This document shows, one piece after another, positions 47,233 through 56,592 of a stretch of DNA of 64,000 nt (positions are counted from its first letter, which is position 1; each line of letters opens with the position of its first letter). Both the position numbers and the translations under genes were made by a program. The notes below the pieces were generated by a model, which did not search any database, had not been told where the DNA came from, and saw only the letters and a program-made list of their open reading frames with translations. Source of the stretch: Tepidamorphaceae bacterium (lineage in GTDB: Bacteria; Pseudomonadota; Alphaproteobacteria; Rhizobiales; Tepidamorphaceae); contig JANQNT010000008.1 of assembly GCA_028279445.1 (NCBI GenBank), positions 62,001-126,000 of the forward strand, written 5' to 3'.

Positions 47233-48072
47233 CTACAGGCTTGCCAGAACGTGGGCGCGAAGCTGTGCATCGACACTGGGCGTCACCCCGAACCAGCGTG
47301 CGAAACCCGGCACCGCCTGATGCAGCAACATGCCCAGACCGTCGACGGTTGCAAGGCCGCGTGCACGCGCATGGGCAAGAAGCTCGGTCTCCAGGGGTAC
47401 GTAGACGAGGTCGTTGACCACCGCGCCGGCTGGCAAGCGCGAGAGATCGATTCGCAAGCGATCCGAACCCGCCATGCCAAGCGAGGTGGCATTGACGAGG
47501 ATCACTGCATCGCGGAGGTGCCCGGACAGATCGTCGAAGCCGCAGGTCTCGATGCCGCTTCCACGTCCCCGAAACGACTGCGCCAGGGCGGAGGCCCGTT
47601 CGGGGGTGCGGTTGGCGATCACGATGCGCGGAAATTCACGCGCGATCAGTCCTGCAACAACCGCACGAGCAGCACCGCCGGCACCCAGAACCACGGCGGT
47701 ACGGTCCTGCCCGGCGTCCCAGCCCGGCGCCCCGGCATCGAGATTGGCGAGAAAACCGGTCATGTCGGTATTGCCGCCGATCCACTTGCCGGCGTCGCGC
47801 CAGACGGTGTTCACCGCACCGATGTCGCGCGCGTCCGCGGTCAATTCGTCGAGCAGTGGCATGATCGCTTCCTTGTGGGGAACTGTCACGTTGCAGCCAA
47901 CAAGACCAGCGTCCGCCATGCCTATGACGAAGCCGGCGAGATCTTCGGGTCGTACCGCCTGCTTGTCGTAACTGCCTTCGATGCCGAGCGTCTTGAGCCA
48001 ATGGCCATGGATCAGCGGCGAGCGGGAATGCTCGATCGGCCAGCCGATGACGCATGCCTTGGGCCCGCTCAT
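47233..48072 (-). CDS. aroE: shikimate dehydrogenase (NADP+)
   Basis: Reduces 3-dehydroshikimate to shikimate in the aromatic amino acid pathway. 279 residues. Substrate-binding [11 protein letters not shown] near residue 17, catalytic Lys in [17 protein letters not shown] with the catalytic Asp, and the NADP motif [16 protein letters not shown] with NRT in position for phosphate binding. Its ATG overlaps the maf stop as ATGA. Confidence 0.96.
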   Translation of the reverse strand: MSGPKACVIGWPIEHSRSPLIHGHWLKTLGIEGSYDKQAVRPEDLAGFVIGMADAGLVGCNVTVPHKEAIMPLLDELTADARDIGAVNTVWRDAGKWIGGNTDMTGFLANLDAGAPGWDAGQDRTAVVLGAGGAARAVVAGLIAREFPRIVIANRTPERASALAQSFRGRGSGIETCGFDDLSGHLRDAVILVNATSLGMAGSDRLRIDLSRLPAGAVVNDLVYVPLETELLAHARARGLATVDGLGMLLHQAVPGFARWFGVTPSVDAQLRAHVLASL

Positions 48073-48704
48073 GTTTCGATTGCCCCTTGCCGGCGCAACT
48101 CCTCCAACAACGGCAGCAACGGCAGGCCGAGAATGGTGAAGTGGTCGCCGTCGATCGATGCGAAGAGCTGTGCGCCGAGGCCTTCCAGGCGGTAGCAACC
48201 GACGCTGCCGAGAACATCTTCCCCGGCGCGCGCCAGATAGCGCCCAACAAAGGCCGGAGACAGATCGCGCATGGTCAGCGCCGCGCTTGCGGTATGCCGC
48301 CAGAGCGTTTCGCCGGCGCGTGCCAGTGCGACGGACGCGTGCAGGTAATGAGTCTTGCCGGACAGGACCAGCAGGTTTCGGCGCGCTTCCTCCATGTCCG
48401 CCGGTTTCTGGAACAGTCGATCACCCAGGCTGAGTGTCTGATCGCAGCCGATCACCAGCGCGGATGGATTCGCCTGCGAAACGTGCCCCGCCTTGGCTTC
48501 GGCCAGAACGGCGGCGACATCATCGGCGGCAAGCGGCTCATCGCCACCGCGCAAGCCTTCGATCATTGTCGGCTCATCGAGCTCGGCGGGGATGATCGCG
48601 ACATCGACGCCGGCATGCAGCAGCATATCCCGGCGCGTCGGACTGGCCGAGGCCAGAATCAACCGATCCGTCTGCCGCACCGAGCCATTGGCGATGTCAT
48701 TCAC
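48069..48704 (-). CDS. maf: Maf-family nucleotide pyrophosphatase
   Basis: House-cleaning pyrophosphatase of the Maf family (211 residues). [19 protein letters not shown] near the N-terminus carries the S-x-x-R phosphate loop; [18 protein letters not shown] matches the active-site block and [12 protein letters not shown] and [30 protein letters not shown] follow (in parts). The YhdE and YceF branches prefer different nucleotides; the branch is not assigned. Translation probably begins at GTG 48704, overlapping the upstream stop as GTGA. Confidence 0.94.
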   Translation of the reverse strand: MNDIANGSVRQTDRLILASASPTRRDMLLHAGVDVAIIPAELDEPTMIEGLRGGDEPLAADDVAAVLAEAKAGHVSQANPSALVIGCDQTLSLGDRLFQKPADMEEARRNLLVLSGKTHYLHASVALARAGETLWRHTASAALTMRDLSPAFVGRYLARAGEDVLGSVGCYRLEGLGAQLFASIDGDHFTILGLPLLPLLEELRRQGAIET

Positions 48705-49543
48705 GCGGTGCTCTCTTCGGCGTAGCCGCGTTCGCTCAACAGGTTCATGACCGCCGCTGCCGTCTCCTCGATGGAGCGCCGCGTCACATCGATTGTCGCC
48801 CAACCGTTCCGGGCACACAGTTTGCGGGTCTCGGCGACTTCGGCGGCGACGGCGGCGCGATCGACATAGCTGGTGTCGTCGTCGGCGCGCAGGCTGAGCA
48901 GCCGGTGCTGGCGAATCTGCACGATACGCTCCGGGCTGGCGATCAGACCGACAACGAGCGGCTTGGTCAGATCCGCCAGACCCGGCGGCAGGATCGCTCC
49001 GGGGACGATCGGTATGTTGGCGGCCTTGATGCCGCGGTTGGCCAGATAGATGCAGGTCGGCGTCTTCGAGGTGCGGCTGATGCCGAGCAACACCACATCG
49101 GCGTCCTCAAGCGCATCGGCGAACTGGCCGTCGTCGTGCACGAGGGCGAAATTGAGCGCATCGATGCGGCGGAAATACTCCTGGTCGAGAACATGCTGGC
49201 CAGCCACGCGAGGCGATTTCTCCGCGCCCAGGTAGGACTGAAAGGTCACCAGGATCGGGTCGAGCACCGACAGACAGGGCGCACCCAGTTCCTTGCAGGC
49301 GGATTCAAGGCGCTCGGCGAGTTCGGAATTGATGATCGTGTACAGCACGATGCCCGGTGCCGTCTCGATCTCCCGCAGCACCCGCTCCAGTTGCTGGGGC
49401 GAGCGCACCAGCGGATAGACATGCTCGATGGCACGCACTTTCGGGTACTGGGCCGAGGCGGCGCGCGCCACGGTCATCAGGGTCTCGCCGGTCGAATCCG
49501 ATACGAGATGCAGGTGAAAATAGCTGCGCGAGGTCTCGGTCAT
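48701..49543 (-). CDS. DUF299 kinase/pyrophosphorylase (PEP synthase or PPDK regulator)
   Basis: 280 residues of the bifunctional regulatory family (PpsR/PDRP) that phosphorylates and dephosphorylates a Thr in PEP synthase or pyruvate phosphate dikinase. Begins [21 protein letters not shown]; the P-loop-like block [23 protein letters not shown] near residue 152 and the end [20 protein letters not shown] are characteristic (in parts). First gene left of the putative oriC; the Caulobacter origin is bounded by a homologous gene. Its stop overlaps the maf GTG. Confidence 0.93.
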   Translation of the reverse strand: MTETSRSYFHLHLVSDSTGETLMTVARAASAQYPKVRAIEHVYPLVRSPQQLERVLREIETAPGIVLYTIINSELAERLESACKELGAPCLSVLDPILVTFQSYLGAEKSPRVAGQHVLDQEYFRRIDALNFALVHDDGQFADALEDADVVLLGISRTSKTPTCIYLANRGIKAANIPIVPGAILPPGLADLTKPLVVGLIASPERIVQIRQHRLLSLRADDDTSYVDRAAVAAEVAETRKLCARNGWATIDVTRRSIEETAAAVMNLLSERGYAEESTA

Positions 49544-49804
49544 GACGGGAGAGGTTTACGCGAGGGCGGTCGTCGGTGTCGAGCAAATCCGGCACAGGTC
49601 CGAAGGTCTGCCGATTGACCGTCACGAAGTATTGGGTGGGGACAAGTCTGGAGAAATCGCCTCATGCCGCCGGGGTTGAAATGATGTCCGCAGACAATGC
49701 GCATTCATGCACAGCGTTTGATCGGACTGTATGGTCGACCAGATTGTCCACCGGGGGTCCCGTCGCGGTTGTGAAAATGTCCGGCGCGTGTTGTGTGAAA
49801 CTGG

Positions 49805-49819
49805 TTAACGAGAGGTTAA
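49805..49819. promoter_or_regulatory. CtrA binding site (TTAA-N7-TTAA)
   Basis: TTAA-CGAGAGG-TTAA matches the full CtrA consensus exactly. An IHF-like word with one mismatch (AATCAAGGCGTTC, 49818-49830) abuts it. In Caulobacter, CtrA sites in the origin silence replication in swarmer cells. Confidence 0.82.
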
Positions 49820-49946
49820 TCAAGGCGTTCGGTCTGTGCAGCGACGGGGAAAACAGAATTATTGCGGAGCCATTCCGGTGAACCGAATTCGGGAACGTGT
49901 GAATGGGCGATTTGTCCCCGATTGCCCGCGACAAAAGAAGAAAGTG

Positions 49947-49962
49947 GATTCAAATAAGATTC
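49947..49962. promoter_or_regulatory. pair of GANTC (CcrM) sites
   Basis: GATTC at 49947-49951 and again at 49958-49962, inside the AT-richer part of the putative origin. GANTC is the cell-cycle methylation site of Alphaproteobacteria. Presence of the enzyme is inferred, not seen in this window. Confidence 0.6.
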
Positions 49963-50056
49963 ATTCCATTGATCTGGTGTCCGCTGAAACGATAGTGAAC
50001 AAACGGCCCACAGCAAACGATCCGTAGCCACGCCTGTCACCAACCGGTTTTCGATC

Positions 50057-51103
50057 ATGACATCACCGTCTTCACCCAAGCGTCTGGTTTGCAGTGTTCT
50101 CGACGGTGAATCTGTCGAACGCGTTCCCGTATGGATGATGCGGCAAGCCGGTCGCTACCTTCCGGAGTATCAGCAAACACGTGCAGCGGCCGGGAGCTTT
50201 CTCGATCTTTGCTACAATCCGCAGCTTGCAACCGAGGTGACGCTGCAGCCGATACGCCGGTTCGGGTTCGATGCCGCGATCCTGTTCTCCGATATTCTTG
50301 TCGTGCCGCATGCACTGGGTCAGGACGTGCGCTTCGAAGAGGGCACCGGACCCGTGCTCGAGCCGGTGGATACGCCAGAGCGGATCGCGGAGCTGTCGTC
50401 CGGTCGGCTGCTCGATCATCTGGCGCCGGTCATCGAGACCGTGGCGCGGTTGCGCGAGGCGTTGCCGCGCGAAACGACCTTGCTTGGATTTTGCGGCGCG
50501 CCATGGACCGTGGCGAGCTACATGATCGCCGGCCAGGGAACGCCGGACCAGGCACCTGCACGGGTCTTCGCCTATCAGCAGCGGGATGCCATGGAGGCTC
50601 TCATCGCATTGCTGGTGGAAGCGTCGGCTGACTATCTGGTGGCGCAACTCAAGGCGGGCGCCGATGCGGTTCAGGTGTTCGATACCTGGGGCGGTAATCT
50701 GGCCGATGAGCTGTACGAACTGTTCGTCGTGGCTCCGACAGTGCGTATCGTCGAGCGGGTGCGGGAGAGTATACCCGGCGCGCGGATCATCGGGTTTCCG
50801 AAAGGTGCAGGGCCGAGGCTGCCGGAGTATTTCCGGCGTACCGGTGTGAATGCGGTCGGTGTCGACTGGGCGGCGTCGCGGACCTTCGTGCGTGATCAGG
50901 TGCAGGCGATCGGACCGGTGCAGGGCAACCTCGATCCCATGGCGCTGGTGGCTGGCGGTGAAGCGCTCGACGCCGCGGTCGATGCAACGATGGGGGCGTT
51001 CTCCGGCGGCCCGTTCATCTTCAATCTTGGGCATGGCATTGTCCCGCATACGCCAATCGCTCATGTGGAGCGCATGGTCGCTCGTGTGCGCGGAGCCCGA
51101 TAG
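50057..51103 (+). CDS. hemE: uroporphyrinogen decarboxylase
   Basis: Decarboxylates the four acetate side chains of uroporphyrinogen III to give coproporphyrinogen III in heme synthesis. 348 residues. [15 protein letters not shown] near residue 25, [42 protein letters not shown] and [12 protein letters not shown] are conserved blocks, with the catalytic Asp in FSDI. ATG 50057 has no strong Shine-Dalgarno. First gene right of the putative oriC; hemJ begins at the next base after its stop. Confidence 0.97.
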   Translation: MTSPSSPKRLVCSVLDGESVERVPVWMMRQAGRYLPEYQQTRAAAGSFLDLCYNPQLATEVTLQPIRRFGFDAAILFSDILVVPHALGQDVRFEEGTGPVLEPVDTPERIAELSSGRLLDHLAPVIETVARLREALPRETTLLGFCGAPWTVASYMIAGQGTPDQAPARVFAYQQRDAMEALIALLVEASADYLVAQLKAGADAVQVFDTWGGNLADELYELFVVAPTVRIVERVRESIPGARIIGFPKGAGPRLPEYFRRTGVNAVGVDWAASRTFVRDQVQAIGPVQGNLDPMALVAGGEALDAAVDATMGAFSGGPFIFNLGHGIVPHTPIAHVERMVARVRGAR

Positions 51104-51532
51104 GTGTATCTCTGGATCAAGGCACTGCACGTCATCTCGGTCATCGCGTGGATGGCGGCATTGCTCTATCTGCCGAGATTGATGGTCTATCACTGCGAAG
51201 CGCAGAAAGGCTCGGAGCTATCCGAGACCCTTAAGGTGATGGAACGGCGTCTGCTGAAGGCGATCATGACGCCGGCGATGATCGCAAGCTGGGTGTTTGG
51301 GCTGTGGCTTGTCTTCGGCTATGTGAGCTTCCTGGGGTCGAGCGGCTGGCTGCATGCCAAGCTCGCGCTGGTGCTTGCCATGAGCGCCTTCCATGGCGTG
51401 GCTGTGCGATGGGTGAAGGACTTCGCGGCGGATCGCAATACGCGCTCGCAGCGCTACTATCGGATCGCCAACGAAGTGCCCACCGTGCTGATGATCGCGG
51501 TGGTCATCCTGGTGGTGGTGAAGCCGTTCTGA
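51104..51532 (+). CDS. hemJ: protoporphyrinogen oxidase HemJ
   Basis: Membrane protoporphyrinogen IX oxidase of the HemJ type, 142 residues with about four transmembrane helices. Start GTG directly after the hemE stop. YLWIKALHVISVIAWMAALLYLPRLMVYH (in parts) contains the conserved His of the first helix; LHAKLALVLAMSAFHG and RIANEVPTVLMIAVVILVVVKPF give the rest. The hemE-hemJ-rho order is a standard rhizobial arrangement. Confidence 0.96.
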   Translation: MYLWIKALHVISVIAWMAALLYLPRLMVYHCEAQKGSELSETLKVMERRLLKAIMTPAMIASWVFGLWLVFGYVSFLGSSGWLHAKLALVLAMSAFHGVAVRWVKDFAADRNTRSQRYYRIANEVPTVLMIAVVILVVVKPF

Positions 51533-51795
51533 ACGGTGGGCTAATCGTGGGGCTTGATTGGCTCCCGGTGCGCGCGTATATGACGAACAGCCTTCCCACG
51601 TGATCCGGATTCGTTTGGCCCGCAGCGGCGCAAGACGGAAGCGTTGCGAGCGAATGCGGCGCGGGCCGCGTCAAGCCGACGTCTAAGTCCGATCATAATC
51701 CCGACACGCCTTGCTGGTTTCCTGACGAAGCCGCGATATTTCCCCATTCTCACCCCGTATCCCTGTTGCGCTGACGCCAGGCCGTGGAGCCGTTG

Positions 51796-53061
51796 ATGCC
51801 CGAAATGAAACTTCAGGAGCTGAAGAGCAAATCGCCAGCCGAGCTTTCGGCTTTCGCCGAGGACCTGGAGATCGAGAATGCCAGCACGCTGCGCAAGCAG
51901 GAGCTGATGTTCGCGATTCTCAAGGAGCTGGCAGCCCAGGATACGGAGATCATCGGTGAGGGCGTGGTCGAGGTGCTGCAGGACGGTTTCGGCTTTCTGC
52001 GCTCGCCGGACGCCAACTATCTGCCGGGCCCCGACGACATCTACGTCAGTCCGAGCCAGATCCGCCGGTTCTCGTTGCGCACCGGCGACACGGTCGAAGG
52101 TCAGATCAGAAGCCCGAAGGATGGCGAGCGCTACTTCGCGCTGCTCAAGGTCAACGCCATCAATTTCGAGGACCCAGAGAAGGCCCGTCACAAGATTCAC
52201 TTCGACAACCTGACGCCGCTTTATCCCGACGAGCGCTTCAACATGGAGCTTGCCGAACCGACATCGAAGGACATGTCGGCCCGGGTGATCGATCTGGTGG
52301 CCCCGCTCGGCAAGGGCCAGCGGGGGCTGATCACGGCACCGCCGCGCACCGGCAAGACGGTTATCCTGCAGAACATCGCCCACTCGATCACCACCAACCA
52401 TCCGGAATGCTATCTGATCGTTTTGCTGATCGACGAGCGACCGGAGGAGGTCACCGACATGCAGCGCTCGGTGCGCGGCGAGGTGATCAGTTCGACCTTC
52501 GATGAACCCGCCGCACGTCACGTGCAGGTGGCGGAGATGGTGATCGAGAAGGCCAAGCGGCTCGTCGAGCACGGTCGCGATGTGGTCATTCTGCTTGATT
52601 CGATCACCCGCCTGGGCCGTGCCTACAACACGGTCGTACCGTCGTCCGGCAAAGTGCTGACCGGCGGTGTCGATGCCAACGCGCTGCAGCGCCCGAAGCG
52701 CTTCTTCGGCGCGGCGCGCAACATCGAGGAAGGCGGTTCGCTGACCATTATCGCCACGGCGCTGATCGATACCGGCAGCCGCATGGACGAGGTCATCTTC
52801 GAGGAATTCAAGGGCACCGGCAACTCGGAGATCATTCTGGACCGCAAGGTCTCCGACAAGCGCGTGTTCCCGTCGATCGACATCACCCGGTCGGGTACGC
52901 GCAAGGAAGAGCTGCTGGTGCCGGCTGGCGATCTGAAGAAGATCTATGTGCTGCGCCGCATTCTCACGCCGATGGGCACGGTGGATGCGATCGAGTTCCT
53001 GCTCGACAAGCTGCGCCAGACCAAGGCGAACGAGGAGTTCTTCGAATCGATGAACACCTGA
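51796..53061 (+). CDS. rho: transcription termination factor Rho
   Basis: Hexameric RNA helicase that ends transcription at rho-dependent sites. 421 residues. N-terminal Rho domain ([19 protein letters not shown]), the primary RNA-binding OB fold with [22 protein letters not shown] (in parts), Walker [12 protein letters not shown] near residue 183, [14 protein letters not shown], Walker [12 protein letters not shown] and the C-terminal [11 protein letters not shown] 51796 follows GGAG by six bases; GTG 51784 is an alternative. A 263-bp leader separates it from hemJ; no clear structure is seen there. Confidence 0.98.
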   Translation: MPEMKLQELKSKSPAELSAFAEDLEIENASTLRKQELMFAILKELAAQDTEIIGEGVVEVLQDGFGFLRSPDANYLPGPDDIYVSPSQIRRFSLRTGDTVEGQIRSPKDGERYFALLKVNAINFEDPEKARHKIHFDNLTPLYPDERFNMELAEPTSKDMSARVIDLVAPLGKGQRGLITAPPRTGKTVILQNIAHSITTNHPECYLIVLLIDERPEEVTDMQRSVRGEVISSTFDEPAARHVQVAEMVIEKAKRLVEHGRDVVILLDSITRLGRAYNTVVPSSGKVLTGGVDANALQRPKRFFGAARNIEEGGSLTIIATALIDTGSRMDEVIFEEFKGTGNSEIILDRKVSDKRVFPSIDITRSGTRKEELLVPAGDLKKIYVLRRILTPMGTVDAIEFLLDKLRQTKANEEFFESMNT

Positions 53062-53078
53062 CGGCGCACGCTGCGCCG
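53062..53078 (+). terminator. hairpin directly after rho
   Basis: CGGCGCA-CGC-TGCGCCG, a perfect 7-bp stem beginning at the base after the stop codon, without a T-run. It could protect the transcript 3' end rather than terminate. Confidence 0.35.
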
Positions 53079-53093
53079 GGGTGCGGTGGCCGG

Positions 53094-55085
53094 TCAGTCG
53101 GGAAGGATCGGGGATTCAACCTGGCTGTCCGCGCGCAGTTTCACCAGTTCTGAAACGATGTCCTGCGGATCGGCAATTGGCAGGGAACACTGCGTGCCGA
53201 CGCAGACCACCGCGTGGGCCGGCTGGTCGCCGTCCCGCTTGTCGCTGCGTTCGATGACGAGGTTTGGCTCAGGCAGTGCAGCAAGCTCCGCGGCAAGAGA
53301 GTCAACCGCCTTGGCATCATCTCCTGCAATGAGGACATGGACCGGGGCCTCGGCGGCATCGAGCGCGGCGAACAGGCCGACATGAGCGGCGGGGTTTTCA
53401 AGCGCGGCGGCACCGAAGTTCTCGACAATCTGCAGCGCTTTTGAGCGCCAGGTTTCCTCGCCGGTGATGGTGGCCAGCAGGGCGCAGGTCTCTGCGGCGA
53501 CGGCATTGGGATTGGGCACGGCATCGTCGTGGCCCGACAGGGTGCGTACGATGACGTCGCCGGCGTTGCGATGGGCCATGTGATAGGCGGGTGCCGATTC
53601 GCTGACGTAATGATCGTCGAGCGCCGCCATGTGCGCTCGTGCCCGGTCAAGATAGGCATCATCGCCGGTTGCCTGCTGCAAGGCGATCGCGGCGCGAGCG
53701 AGGTTGGCGTGGTCGCTGGCCAGGGCTGGCATGACGCGACGGTCCTCGCGGCTGGCGTGGGGGAGGTTGTCCGGATCGTCGGTGCTGATGGCGTCGTGGA
53801 CGGAGCGGGCGCGCTCGACCCATTCGGCGCGCTGGAGGATTTGCCCGGCGCGGGCGAGGCCCGAGACGGCGAGTGCGTTCCAGTCGGTCAGCACCTTGTC
53901 GTCGCGACCGGGTCGAATCCGCTTTTCGCGGGCAAGCCGCAGGGTATCGAGTTCGGCCTGGAAGTCGCGTTTTGCGAGTTCTGGCTGCATAACATGCAGC
54001 CGATTCGGGATCGAAACACCCTCCCAGTTGCCTTCGTTGGTGATGTCGTAGGTGGCGCAGAAGGCGTCCGCGTTTTCGCCCAAGACGGTGGAAACCTCGT
54101 CGCTGGTCCAGACGTAGAATTTCCCTTCAACGCCCTCGCTATCGGCGTCGAGGCTGGCTGCATAGGCTCCCGACGGCAGCAGCATCTCGCGGTCAAGCCA
54201 GCGAATCGTCTCTTCGATTCGAGCCCGGAACAGATCGTCTCCGCTCTCGCTCCAGGCGTAAGCGAGCAGCGGCAGCAGCAGGGCGTTGTCGTAGAGCATC
54301 TTCTCGAAGTGCGGCACCAGCCAGCGGGCATCGACGGCGTAGCGGGCGAAGCCCCCGCCGACATGATCGTAGATGCCGCCCTGGCAGATGCGCCGAAAGG
54401 TGTGGATGACGTGATCGCGCGCTGCTTCGTTGCCGGCGCGGGCATGGCGCCAGAGAAAGTCGATGATTGCCGCATTGGGGAACTTCGGCGCCTGACCGAT
54501 ACCGCCATTGACTGGGTCGGAGGCGGCGAGGAGGCGGGCGGCGAGCTGAGAGGAGAGCGGCGCGGGCAGCGCGGCGGCGCGCGGTGCGGCGTCTGCCTGC
54601 AGGCGGGAGAACAGCGCGGAGCGGTTCTTCTCAATCCGCTCGTCATTGCTTGCATAGAGCTCTGCGATCTGCGTCAGGATTTCGGGAAAGCCCGGCCTGC
54701 CGTATCGCGGCTCGGGGGGAAAGTACGTACCGCCCCAGAAGGGCCGCGCGTCGCTGTCGAGGAACATGGTTAACGGCCATCCGCCCTGCTGACCCATCAT
54801 GTGCAGCGCGGACATGTAGATCTGGTCGATATCTGGCCGTTCCTCGCGGTCGACCTTGATGTTGATGAAATGCTCGTTCATCACATCGGCGATCGCGTCG
54901 CTCTCGAAGCTCTCGTGGGCCATGACATGGCACCAGTGGCAGGCGGCGTAACCGATGGACAGCAGGATCGGTTTGCCGGTCTTCTGTGCTTCTGCAAGCG
55001 CCTCCGGCGACCATGGCCACCAGTGGACCGGATTGTCCTTGTGTTGCAAAAGATAGGGGCTGGCGGAATCGGCAAGACGGTTCAT
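53094..55085 (-). CDS. thioredoxin domain-containing protein (DUF255/YyaL-type)
   Basis: 663 residues. An N-terminal thioredoxin-like domain (MNRLADSASPYLLQHKDNPV, then SIGYAACHWCHVMAHESF with the CHWC motif at residues 49-52) is joined to a long (alpha/alpha) barrel resembling N-acylglucosamine epimerases/six-hairpin glycosidases (GGIYDHVGGGFARYAVD, WLVPHFEKMLYDNA, DDKVLTDWNALAVSGLA). Function is unknown although the family is widespread. It is the only inward-reading gene between hemE and parB, convergent with rho and divergent from mnmE. Confidence 0.9.
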   Translation of the reverse strand: MNRLADSASPYLLQHKDNPVHWWPWSPEALAEAQKTGKPILLSIGYAACHWCHVMAHESFESDAIADVMNEHFINIKVDREERPDIDQIYMSALHMMGQQGGWPLTMFLDSDARPFWGGTYFPPEPRYGRPGFPEILTQIAELYASNDERIEKNRSALFSRLQADAAPRAAALPAPLSSQLAARLLAASDPVNGGIGQAPKFPNAAIIDFLWRHARAGNEAARDHVIHTFRRICQGGIYDHVGGGFARYAVDARWLVPHFEKMLYDNALLLPLLAYAWSESGDDLFRARIEETIRWLDREMLLPSGAYAASLDADSEGVEGKFYVWTSDEVSTVLGENADAFCATYDITNEGNWEGVSIPNRLHVMQPELAKRDFQAELDTLRLAREKRIRPGRDDKVLTDWNALAVSGLARAGQILQRAEWVERARSVHDAISTDDPDNLPHASREDRRVMPALASDHANLARAAIALQQATGDDAYLDRARAHMAALDDHYVSESAPAYHMAHRNAGDVIVRTLSGHDDAVPNPNAVAAETCALLATITGEETWRSKALQIVENFGAAALENPAAHVGLFAALDAAEAPVHVLIAGDDAKAVDSLAAELAALPEPNLVIERSDKRDGDQPAHAVVCVGTQCSLPIADPQDIVSELVKLRADSQVESPILPD

Positions 55086-55193
55086 GGCAGGGTCCGTGGG
55101 TCGGCGGGAAAATGTATCTTGGCAGTAACTAGGGTTGGGAGCCGGGCGCGGGGAGAGCGGCTGTGAAATCTGCCGTGCCGGGAAATGTTGTCG

Positions 55194-56558
55194 ATGGCTG
55201 AGGAGACGATCTTTGCCCTGTCGAGTGGTGCCGGCAAGTGCGGCGTTGCGGTTATCAGGGTGAGTGGTCCAGGAGCGCGATTCGCGCTCGAAACGATGGC
55301 CGGTCGGCCACCGGCCCCCAGGCAGGCGACCGTGCGTGCGATTCGGAACCGCAATGGTGAAATCCTGGACCGCGCGTTGGTCCTGTGGTTGCCGGCGCCG
55401 CACAGCTTCACGGGCGAGGATATGGCGGAGTTCCATGTGCATGGCGGTCGGGCGGTTTTGGCGGCCGTTCTCGACGAGCTCGCCGGGTTGCCCGACTTCC
55501 GGCCGGCCGATGCGGGGGAGTTCACGCGACGTGCGTTCGTCGGCGGAAAGCTCGACCTGACGGCAGTCGAGGGGCTCGCCGACCTCATCGACGCGGAAAC
55601 CGAGGCGCAGCGGCGTGCGGCGCTGCGTCAGGCGGATGGTGCGCTGGACGCGCTTTATGGCGACTGGCGGGTGCAGGTGTTGGCACTTCGGGCACTGGCG
55701 GAAGCGGCCATCGATTTCATCGACGAGGACGATGTGCCGACAGATGCCGTGGAGCAGATCGGCACGGGGCTTTCGGCGTTGATCCCGGCATTGGCCGATC
55801 ATCTGGATCGCGGCGCGCGGTCGCAGCGTTTGCGGGACGGCGTGATGGTTGCCGTGGTCGGCGCGCCGAATGCGGGAAAGTCATCGCTGGTCAATGCGCT
55901 TGCCGGCCGTGACGTGGCGATTGTCGATGCGGAGGCAGGCACAACGCGGGACGTGATCGAAGTGCGGCTCGATCTGGCCGGCGTACCGGTGTCGTTGATC
56001 GACACGGCCGGGATACGCGAAACCGGCTCGCGCGTGGAGGCGGAAGGTATCCGTCGTGCACGGGACGCGATGGGAAGGGCTGATCTGGCGATCGAGCTGA
56101 TCGATTCGTCTGCGATACAACAACATGTGAGAGAGGAACAGGAGAACAGAATCGGGGATAGCGGGGAGAACGTTGAGTGCTGGCGGATCTTGTCGAAATC
56201 GGATCTGGCGACAGATGCCTCGTGTGATGTTGGCGGATCGGGATCCACGTTCCGGCACGCCATTTCGGTACATACCGGCGCAGGCGTCGATGCGTTGCTT
56301 GGGGACCTGACGGATTTCGTTGCAGACCGGGCGGGTCTGACGGAATCGGCCGGCATGACGCGGGCGCGCCATCGCGCCGGGGTCTCCGCGGCCCACCGGA
56401 ACCTGTTGCGGGCGGTTGAGGTTTGTGACATCGCTTCGCTGGAACTGTGCGCCGAGGAGTTGCGCGCCGCTGGCGACGCATTGGGCCGGCTGACCGGCGC
56501 AATCGACAGCGAAGAGGTGCTTGGCGAGATATTCTCGTCCTTCTGCATCGGCAAGTAG
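55194..56558 (+). CDS. mnmE: tRNA uridine-5-carboxymethylaminomethyl modification GTPase MnmE
   Basis: K+-dependent GTPase that works with MnmG to modify the wobble uridine of tRNAs. 454 residues. N-terminal tetrahydrofolate-binding domain ([21 protein letters not shown], in parts; [14 protein letters not shown]), G1 [15 protein letters not shown] near residue 220, G2 [10 protein letters not shown]3 [10 protein letters not shown], and C-terminal FSSFCIGK with the catalytic Cys. The G4 segment reads SKSD instead of NKxD, and the stretch before it is longer and lower in GC than its surroundings. ATG 55194; a second ATG at 55185. Confidence 0.96.
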   Translation: MAEETIFALSSGAGKCGVAVIRVSGPGARFALETMAGRPPAPRQATVRAIRNRNGEILDRALVLWLPAPHSFTGEDMAEFHVHGGRAVLAAVLDELAGLPDFRPADAGEFTRRAFVGGKLDLTAVEGLADLIDAETEAQRRAALRQADGALDALYGDWRVQVLALRALAEAAIDFIDEDDVPTDAVEQIGTGLSALIPALADHLDRGARSQRLRDGVMVAVVGAPNAGKSSLVNALAGRDVAIVDAEAGTTRDVIEVRLDLAGVPVSLIDTAGIRETGSRVEAEGIRRARDAMGRADLAIELIDSSAIQQHVREEQENRIGDSGENVECWRILSKSDLATDASCDVGGSGSTFRHAISVHTGAGVDALLGDLTDFVADRAGLTESAGMTRARHRAGVSAAHRNLLRAVEVCDIASLELCAEELRAAGDALGRLTGAIDSEEVLGEIFSSFCIGK

Positions 56559-56576
56559 GCGGGCAACACGCGAGGC

Positions 56577-56592
56577 TGTTTCACGTGAAACA
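56577..56592. promoter_or_regulatory. parS centromere site 1
   Basis: Perfect 16-bp TGTTTCACGTGAAACA. It lies between mnmE and mnmG and contains the probable GTG start codon of mnmG (56585-56587). ParB loads onto such sites to segregate origins. Confidence 0.95.

Larger units (their letters stand above)
49544..50056. other. putative chromosomal replication origin (oriC)
   Basis: The 513-bp gap between the DUF299 gene and hemE is the position of the Caulobacter crescentus origin, and genes read outward from it on both sides. It holds a perfect CtrA box (49805-49819), two GATTC methylation sites 11 bp apart, and an AT-richer stretch at about 49920-50000. DnaA-box-like words are weak: TCATGCACA (49705-49713, one mismatch to TTATNCACA), TGTGAAAAT (49770-49778) and TGTGTGAAA (49792-49800) on the other strand, and TTGTCCACC (49744-49752). 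Two parS sites and parAB lie 6.5-11 kb to the right. No open frame is supported here. Confidence 0.78.

Noticed and set aside
50041-50056. ACCGGTTTTCG before hemE as a further R-family repeat
   Set aside because: Only 11 bases match the GTGGGAACCGGTTTTCG module, with no flanking similarity.
55199-56558. MnmE G4 motif SKSD read as an inactivating change
   Set aside because: The Asp that sets guanine specificity is kept and the other GTPase and Cys motifs are intact; the substitution alone is not evidence of loss of function.
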